From positions 1-10,316 of the forward strand of contig JAFNWZ010000254.1 in NCBI GenBank assembly GCA_017379255.1: a stretch of 10,316 nt of DNA. The letters run 5' to 3'. The notes below the pieces were generated by a model that saw only the letters and a list, made by a program, of their open reading frames with translations, was not told the origin of the DNA and ran no database searches. The translations under genes were made by a program, and so were the position numbers. This DNA is from Akkermansia sp. GTDB lineage: Bacteria > Verrucomicrobiota > Verrucomicrobiia > Verrucomicrobiales > Akkermansiaceae. Shown piece after piece: positions 5,489 to 10,316 of this stretch (positions are counted from its first letter, which is position 1; every line of letters starts with the position of its first letter).

Positions 5489-6577
5489 TCAGGCAAACGA
5501 CTCAAAAAAACCACCGCCGAGTAGTTTTTCACCCCGCAGGGCGTCGGGCTCATAAAATGCGCAGACCTGGCCGAGTGCCAGAGCGCGCACGGGGGTATCA
5601 AAATCGAGCTGCACTTTACCATTCCCCAGGTGAGTGCATGTAGCGGGCACAGCGGCTGCGCGGTAACGCGGCTGGGCCATTACCCGCTCCGGCAGGGGAG
5701 CCAGGGTATTGGCAATGCTGCCGACAATGGCGCGGCGGGTATAGAGGCCAGGGGTTTCCTGCCCCTCATAGCCCAGAATGAGCCGGTTGCGTTTTAAATC
5801 CTTGCCTACGACCACATAGGCCACGCCCTCGCGCGGGGAGGCCACGTGGTGACCCTTGCGCTGCCCCATGGTGAAAAGGTGCAGGCCATCGTGCCGGCCA
5901 AGCTTGCGGCCGTTGAGGTCCACGATATCGCCAGGATTATCCGGCAGGTAGTGGCGCAGGAAATCGCTCATCTTGACCTGGCCGATGAAGCAGATTCCCT
6001 GGGAGTCCTTCTTCTCTGCATTCGGCAGGCTGAAACGGCGGGCAATCTCGCGCACCTGGGGTTTGGTGATGCCCCCCACGGGGAAAACCGCATGCGCCAC
6101 CTGCTCCGGCCGCATAAGGGCCAGGAAGTAGGACTGGTCTTTATTTTCATCCGCCCCGCGCAGAATGTAGCTTCCCTCACCGGGCACATCGAGCCGCTGG
6201 GCGTAATGCCCGGTGGCCACGCCGGTGAACCCCTGCTCCAGCGCGTAGTCCAGCAGCACGCCGAACTTCATCTCGCGGTTGCAGAGCACATCCGGATTCG
6301 GAGTGGAGCCGTTGCGGTATCCCTCAATCAGGTAATGGACAATGCGCTGGCGGTATTGCTCAATGAGGTCAACCACGCGGAACTCTATACCAAGCTTGCG
6401 GCAGACCCCCAGGGCATCTTCAATATCCCGCTCCCAGGGGCATTCGCCGGGGATATTTTCCTCATTGACCCAGTTTTTCATGTAGGCAGCCACCACCTCA
6501 TGCCCCTGCTCTACCAGCAAAGCAGCAGCGGCGGCGCTGTCAACTCCGCCACTAAGGGCTGTAAGAATGCGGGCCAT
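5489..6577 (-). CDS. mnmA: tRNA-specific 2-thiouridylase MnmA
   Basis: MnmA puts sulfur on the wobble uridine 34 of tRNA-Lys, -Glu and -Gln, using ATP and a sulfur relay. The 362-residue protein has the PP-loop SGGVDS at 9-14. It has the catalytic cysteines in DVLCNREMKFG (Cys99) and DSQGICFIG (Cys196). Other family segments are ATGHYAQ, ENKDQSYFL and the second-domain GRHDGLHLFTMGQRKG. It ends GGGFFESFA, with the stop immediately next to the inverted-repeat arm. The start ATG (6577-6575) gives MARILTALSGGVDS. No Shine-Dalgarno sequence is seen. It follows the ribbon-helix-helix gene after 33 bases on the same strand and is likely co-transcribed with it. Confidence 0.95.
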   Translation of the reverse strand: MARILTALSGGVDSAAAAALLVEQGHEVVAAYMKNWVNEENIPGECPWERDIEDALGVCRKLGIEFRVVDLIEQYRQRIVHYLIEGYRNGSTPNPDVLCNREMKFGVLLDYALEQGFTGVATGHYAQRLDVPGEGSYILRGADENKDQSYFLALMRPEQVAHAVFPVGGITKPQVREIARRFSLPNAEKKDSQGICFIGQVKMSDFLRHYLPDNPGDIVDLNGRKLGRHDGLHLFTMGQRKGHHVASPREGVAYVVVGKDLKRNRLILGYEGQETPGLYTRRAIVGSIANTLAPLPERVMAQPRYRAAAVPATCTHLGNGKVQLDFDTPVRALALGQVCAFYEPDALRGEKLLGGGFFESFA

Positions 6578-6610
6578 GGGGGCGTCTGAACCGATCCGGA
6601 CAAGAGAGGG

Positions 6611-6814
6611 TTACTCCTTCTCCTCATCCTTGACAGGAGAAGGAGGCAGGGGAGACTCCGGCTTCACAACGCCCTGGCGTGCAAGACCATTGAGCATGCC
6701 CTGCAGGGCCTGCACAATGAAACCGCTGCGGTCAATGCGGTTGTAACGGCAGAGGATTTCCATCTCTTCGAGCAGGTCATCCGGGCAACGGAACGATATC
6801 GTACGAGTATTCAT
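6611..6814 (-). CDS. Small ribbon-helix-helix (CopG/MetJ-like) DNA-binding protein
   Basis: The protein has 67 residues. The N-terminus TRTISFRCPDDLLEEMEIL gives the DNA-contacting beta-strand and first helix of a ribbon-helix-helix fold. RIDRSGFIVQALQGMLNGL gives the second helix with the usual S-x-F-I-x-x-A-L pattern. The tail (about 50-67) is Pro- and acid-rich and probably disordered. Such proteins act as dimeric repressors, often autoregulated or as antitoxins. No toxin partner is next to it; the downstream gene is mnmA. A clear promoter lies 16 bases before the ATG, overlapped by an 8-bp palindrome that could be its own operator. The target genes cannot be told from the sequence. Confidence 0.8.
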   Translation of the reverse strand: MNTRTISFRCPDDLLEEMEILCRYNRIDRSGFIVQALQGMLNGLARQGVVKPESPLPPSPVKDEEKE

Positions 6815-6829
6815 AGTTTTCTGCGGGTT

Positions 6830-6858
6830 ATGCTAGCAGATGCAGCGGTGTATTTCAA
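6830..6858 (-). promoter_or_regulatory. Predicted promoter of the ribbon-helix-helix/mnmA unit
   Basis: On the minus strand, TTGAAA (6858-6853) and TAGCAT (6835-6830) are separated by 17 bases. The predicted transcript start is about 6823, giving a leader of about 9 bases to the ATG at 6814. The perfect palindrome TGCTAGCA (6831-6838) overlaps the -10 and is a candidate operator. Confidence 0.6.
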
Positions 6859-6878
6859 GGGCAATCTTGCGGCAGCAC

Positions 6879-7448
6879 CTATCTCTCCGCCCAATCCACC
6901 TCGATTTTTTCCACCTGCCCCTGCTTGTTCTCATAAAGTACGTAACCGTTTTCCACGCCGAAACGGTGCACCTCCATGGTCACCTTCACATCAAAACAGC
7001 AGTAGCGCGCAATATCCAGCACTTTCTGCACATCCCCCGTCTTTTCATATTCGGCCCACCATTTGAGCGCATCCGTTCCCTCGGCCGTCTTGGAATTACC
7101 ACCCAGCGTTACTTTTGCCACAGAATCCAGCTTGAGGCGGTGCCCCAGACGCGAGGTCAGATCAGAACAGAGGTCGAGATTATGGGTCACATCGGCCACG
7201 GTCCAGAAAGTAAAGGCCTGCAGCACGCCGTAGTCAAAGTTCACATGGTTGTAGCCCACCACCAGGTCTGCCATGCGCAGTTCCTCAATCAGCTCTTCCA
7301 TGCGGTCCTCGGTGTAGATGTGGTATGCATTATCACGGGTGGAGAACGTAACCGCCACAGAGACGCCCATTTTTGCAGTCTCATGCCAGCCGCCTACCTC
7401 GGCAGCAGAGCGGCGGGTTTCCAGATCAAAGTAGACAATGTTTTTCAT
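6879..7448 (-). CDS. RNase H-like DEDDy 3'-5' exonuclease domain protein
   Basis: This is a stand-alone exonuclease domain of 189 residues. The three metal-binding motifs are visible: YFDLET (Asp8, Glu10), NHVNFDY (Asp72) and YCCFDVKVT (Tyr149 to Asp153, the YxxxD of the DEDDy type). A segment NLDLCSDLTSRLGHRLKLDS (90-109) resembles the central helix region of the RNase_H_2/YprB-type nucleases, which are sometimes fused to helicases. No helicase part is present here. The substrate (DNA or RNA) is unknown. Its ATG overlaps the trmL stop in an ATGA, indicating translational coupling and membership of the operon that begins with the sugar transferase. Confidence 0.78.
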   Translation of the reverse strand: MKNIVYFDLETRRSAAEVGGWHETAKMGVSVAVTFSTRDNAYHIYTEDRMEELIEELRMADLVVGYNHVNFDYGVLQAFTFWTVADVTHNLDLCSDLTSRLGHRLKLDSVAKVTLGGNSKTAEGTDALKWWAEYEKTGDVQKVLDIARYCCFDVKVTMEVHRFGVENGYVLYENKQGQVEKIEVDWAER

Positions 7449-7918
7449 AACTGACCCTCCGGCAGAGTGCGCCGCAGCCCTTCGTAGAGCACAATGGCGA
7501 TGGAAGTGGAAAGATTCAGCGAGCGGGCACGCACGCCCGGCATGGGGATGCGCAGGGCTGTTTCCGGGTGGGCCTCAATCCAGCGCTCCGGAAGGCCCTT
7601 GGACTCCGGGCCGAACACCAGGTAATCACCATCCTGCAGCGGCAGGGAGTCATCCCATATACTGTGCGTGGCTTTGGTGGAAAGATACCAGAAACGAGCC
7701 CCCGGTGCAGCAGCCGCCTCCAGTTCCTCCAACGAATCCCAGAGCTGCAGATCCACATGCTTCCAGTAATCCAGTCCGGTGCGGCGCACATGTTTTTCAT
7801 CCAGACTGAACCCCAGCGGCTTGATGAGATGCAGGCGGGCATCCGTAGCCACGGCCAGGCGGCCGGCTGCGCCGGTATTGTGCGGAATCTCGGGATGAAA
7901 AAGAACGATGTGGAACAT
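7445..7918 (-). CDS. trmL: tRNA (cytidine/uridine-2'-O-)-methyltransferase TrmL
   Basis: TrmL methylates the ribose of nucleotide 34 in certain leucine tRNAs, using S-adenosylmethionine. The 157-residue length is typical of this minimal SPOUT enzyme, which dimerises and uses a trefoil knot for cofactor binding. Motif 1 is PHNTGAAGR (12-20), with the family arginine at Arg20. Motif 2 is FGPESKGLP (102-110). Motif 3 is IPM (124-126) and SLNLSTSIAIVLYE (133-146). The start ATG 7918 lies three bases after the sugar transferase stop. The end overlaps the exonuclease start by four bases. The gene is thus the middle cistron of a three-gene unit. Another SPOUT tRNA target is possible but less likely. 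Confidence 0.92.
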   Translation of the reverse strand: MFHIVLFHPEIPHNTGAAGRLAVATDARLHLIKPLGFSLDEKHVRRTGLDYWKHVDLQLWDSLEELEAAAAPGARFWYLSTKATHSIWDDSLPLQDGDYLVFGPESKGLPERWIEAHPETALRIPMPGVRARSLNLSTSIAIVLYEGLRRTLPEGQL

Positions 7919-7921
7919 GTT

Positions 7922-9328
7922 TTACTTGGCACCCTTGCGGAACAGAACGGCCGGTATGGTGCGGAAGAACAGCTTGACGTCCAGCCAGAGGCTCCACTCG
8001 TCAATATAGCGGAGGTCTTTATTCACCATGTTATCGAAATCACCGTTGTCACTGCGGTCCTCAATCTGCCAGAAGCAGGTGAGCCCGGGTTTCACGCTCA
8101 GACGGCGGCGGTGTTCAATCCTGGGGAATGCCTCTGTCTCATACACGGGCAGGGGGCGCGGCCCCACGATGCTCATATCCCCGCTCAGGATATTGAGCAG
8201 CTGGGGAAGTTCATCAATGGAAGTCTTGCGGATGAAATGCCCGAACTTGAAGATGCGGGGGTCATTGGTCAGCTTGAAGATCGGCCCGTTCATCTCATTG
8301 CCGTACTTGGCCTTCACTTCCTCCAGACGCGCCTCGGCATCCACATACATGGAACGGAACTTCCACATGTGGAACACACGCCCATACACCCCGGAGCGAC
8401 GCTGCCGGAAAAACACCGGCCCCTTGGGATCGCTCAGCTTGATACCCACAGCTGCCACCACCCAGAGCGGAGAAGAACACAGCAGGATAATCAGCGCCAC
8501 AATGCGGTCCATCAGCGCCTTGATTGCACGCGACCACGAACAAACCGGCGTGGAGCACAGCACCAGCATGCGTGCATCGCCCACCTCATTGATATCGGCC
8601 CGCAGGCTTGTGCCCATGCGGTTACCCAATACCATATTCACGTCAATACCCTGCACTTCACACTGGTAAATAACATTCTCGAACACATGGTGCGCAGCCA
8701 GACCGCCGAATACATACAAGCCGTTCACGCTGTGCTCCTCAATGAGCTTCTGCACCAAGGCTTCATTACCTTCACCGGGCTCAATGCGACCCACAACATT
8801 GAAATTCCGGGTCCAATACTCCGGGAGGGAGGCCCAGCCCTTCTCCATCGCCTCTGCCGTGCCGGCCAGAATAATCTGGCGACGCAGTTCCTCTGCGCGG
8901 CTGGAATGCAGGTAATACCATCGCACCAGCAGATAACGCAGGAATACAACCAGCGATATTCCCAGCAGATTCACCAGCAGCAGCAGACTGTAGTAGGCCG
9001 AGGTCTCTTCCAGCGCCAGATAAAGCCCGATGCCGCAGAGATAGTACACCGCAAAGCTCAGAATCTGTTTCAATGCATTGCCGACACGCTGCAGGTTCCG
9101 CTTATGGTAAAAGCCCACATGGCGGAGAATAACCGGCACGGCAACCAGTGCAGCGCCCGCCAGGAACGGGGAGGCAGTCAAAAGATTAAGAAATTCCTGC
9201 GGCGTGTGCCCCTGCCCCTCCGCCACGGCATTTGTCACATACGGCGAACAACAGGCAAAAAGGCTCGCAAGAACAAAATCCACGCACGGATACAGGCAAC
9301 GATGATAAAATTTACTTCTCCGGGTCAT
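7922..9328 (-). CDS. Polyprenyl-phosphate sugar-1-phosphate transferase (WcaJ/WbaP-type)
   Basis: This enzyme starts assembly of an exopolysaccharide, capsule or O-antigen unit by moving a sugar-1-phosphate from a UDP-sugar to undecaprenyl phosphate in the inner membrane. With the ATG at 9328 it has 468 residues. Four hydrophobic segments lie at about 14-31, 48-70, 88-106 and 110-136. A nucleotide-fold-like middle domain follows (about 150-260). A membrane-associated helix lies at about 272-296, and the bacterial sugar transferase domain continues to about 461. Conserved parts are KGPVFFRQRRSG, MWKFRSM, RKTSIDELPQLLNILSGD (the catalytic acidic pair in SIDEL, about 370) and SIVGPRP. A TTG at 9370 would extend it, but that codon lies within the predicted -35 element, so ATG 9328 is preferred. 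The sugar is unknown. trmL follows after three bases. Confidence 0.9.
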   Translation of the reverse strand: MTRRSKFYHRCLYPCVDFVLASLFACCSPYVTNAVAEGQGHTPQEFLNLLTASPFLAGAALVAVPVILRHVGFYHKRNLQRVGNALKQILSFAVYYLCGIGLYLALEETSAYYSLLLLVNLLGISLVVFLRYLLVRWYYLHSSRAEELRRQIILAGTAEAMEKGWASLPEYWTRNFNVVGRIEPGEGNEALVQKLIEEHSVNGLYVFGGLAAHHVFENVIYQCEVQGIDVNMVLGNRMGTSLRADINEVGDARMLVLCSTPVCSWSRAIKALMDRIVALIILLCSSPLWVVAAVGIKLSDPKGPVFFRQRRSGVYGRVFHMWKFRSMYVDAEARLEEVKAKYGNEMNGPIFKLTNDPRIFKFGHFIRKTSIDELPQLLNILSGDMSIVGPRPLPVYETEAFPRIEHRRRLSVKPGLTCFWQIEDRSDNGDFDNMVNKDLRYIDEWSLWLDVKLFFRTIPAVLFRKGAK

Positions 9329-9341
9329 AAGCTCGGCGCGT

Positions 9342-9370
9342 ATACTACCACCAATCAGCCCTCCTAACAA
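9342..9370 (-). promoter_or_regulatory. Predicted promoter of the sugar transferase-trmL-exonuclease operon
   Basis: On the minus strand, TTGTTA (9370-9365) and TAGTAT (9347-9342) are 17 bases apart. The predicted transcript start is about 6 bases before the ATG at 9328, so the leader is very short. This placement decides the start codon, because the only upstream alternative (TTG 9370) lies inside the -35 element. Confidence 0.55.
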
Positions 9371-9396
9371 GCAAAATCCCGAAAATATCTTTTTAC

Positions 9397-10316
<920 letters not shown>

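Noticed and set aside
6793..6802. Perfect palindrome ACGATATCGT inside the ribbon-helix-helix gene, like the boxes of the cassette arms
   Set aside because: It lies in codons for the conserved TISF strand, is a single copy, and GATATC occurs elsewhere in the window without pattern. A regulatory link to the cassette is not supported.
6611..6814. Ribbon-helix-helix gene considered as the antitoxin of a toxin-antitoxin pair
   Set aside because: The adjacent genes are mnmA and, across the promoter, the exonuclease of another operon. No small toxin frame is present on either side.
7568..9367. Long open frame on the plus strand opposite the sugar transferase and trmL (599 codons)
   Set aside because: The minus-strand genes have clear family motifs. 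The plus-strand translation is a compositional shadow without domains.

Overview
The window is GC-rich, densely coding bacterial DNA that fits a Verrucomicrobiota member, most plausibly an Akkermansiaceae gut bacterium. The clues are a pyruvate-dehydrogenase-type operon running into an lpxI gene (Gram-negative lipid A synthesis), almost no Shine-Dalgarno sequences ahead of starts, a secreted GH2 beta-galactosidase and a polyprenyl-phosphate sugar transferase. The taxon is an inference from gene content and style. No marker gene here proves it.

Layout, left to right. (1) Bases 1-149 hold the 5' end of an unrecognised gene on the minus strand. (2) Bases 150-416 are a divergent intergenic region with several inverted repeats and a good sigma-70-type promoter that places the transcript start on or beside the GTG of the next gene. 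(3) Bases 417-4834 form a tight plus-strand operon: E1-alpha, E1-beta and E2 of a 2-oxoacid dehydrogenase complex, then LpxI with an unusual C-terminal extension. (4) Bases 4835-5487 fill the gap between the convergent lpxI and mnmA genes with one compact cassette. It is an AT-richer gene for a four-helix-bundle (S23/IVP family) protein, flanked by long nested terminal inverted repeats that include a 51-bp perfect inverted match. (5) Bases 5489-6814 (minus) hold mnmA and, upstream of it, a small ribbon-helix-helix regulator with its own promoter. (6) Bases 6879-9328 (minus) are an operon of a sugar-1-phosphate transferase, trmL and a DEDDy-type exonuclease. (7) Bases 9329-9434 are a compact divergent promoter region with two mirrored promoters. 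(8) Bases 9435-10316 hold the secreted beta-galactosidase, cut by the window end.

The most unusual object is the four-helix-bundle cassette. Each arm carries four GATATC boxes separated by three hairpins. One hairpin differs between the arms by paired, compensating base changes, which implies that the folded RNA or DNA matters. The arrangement resembles the intervening sequences (IVS) that interrupt 23S rRNA genes in some bacteria and often encode this same protein family, but here it sits between two protein-coding genes. A second recurring theme is that at least three promoters have a TTGNNN-17-TANNNT form lying so close to the start codon that the mRNAs should be leaderless or nearly so.
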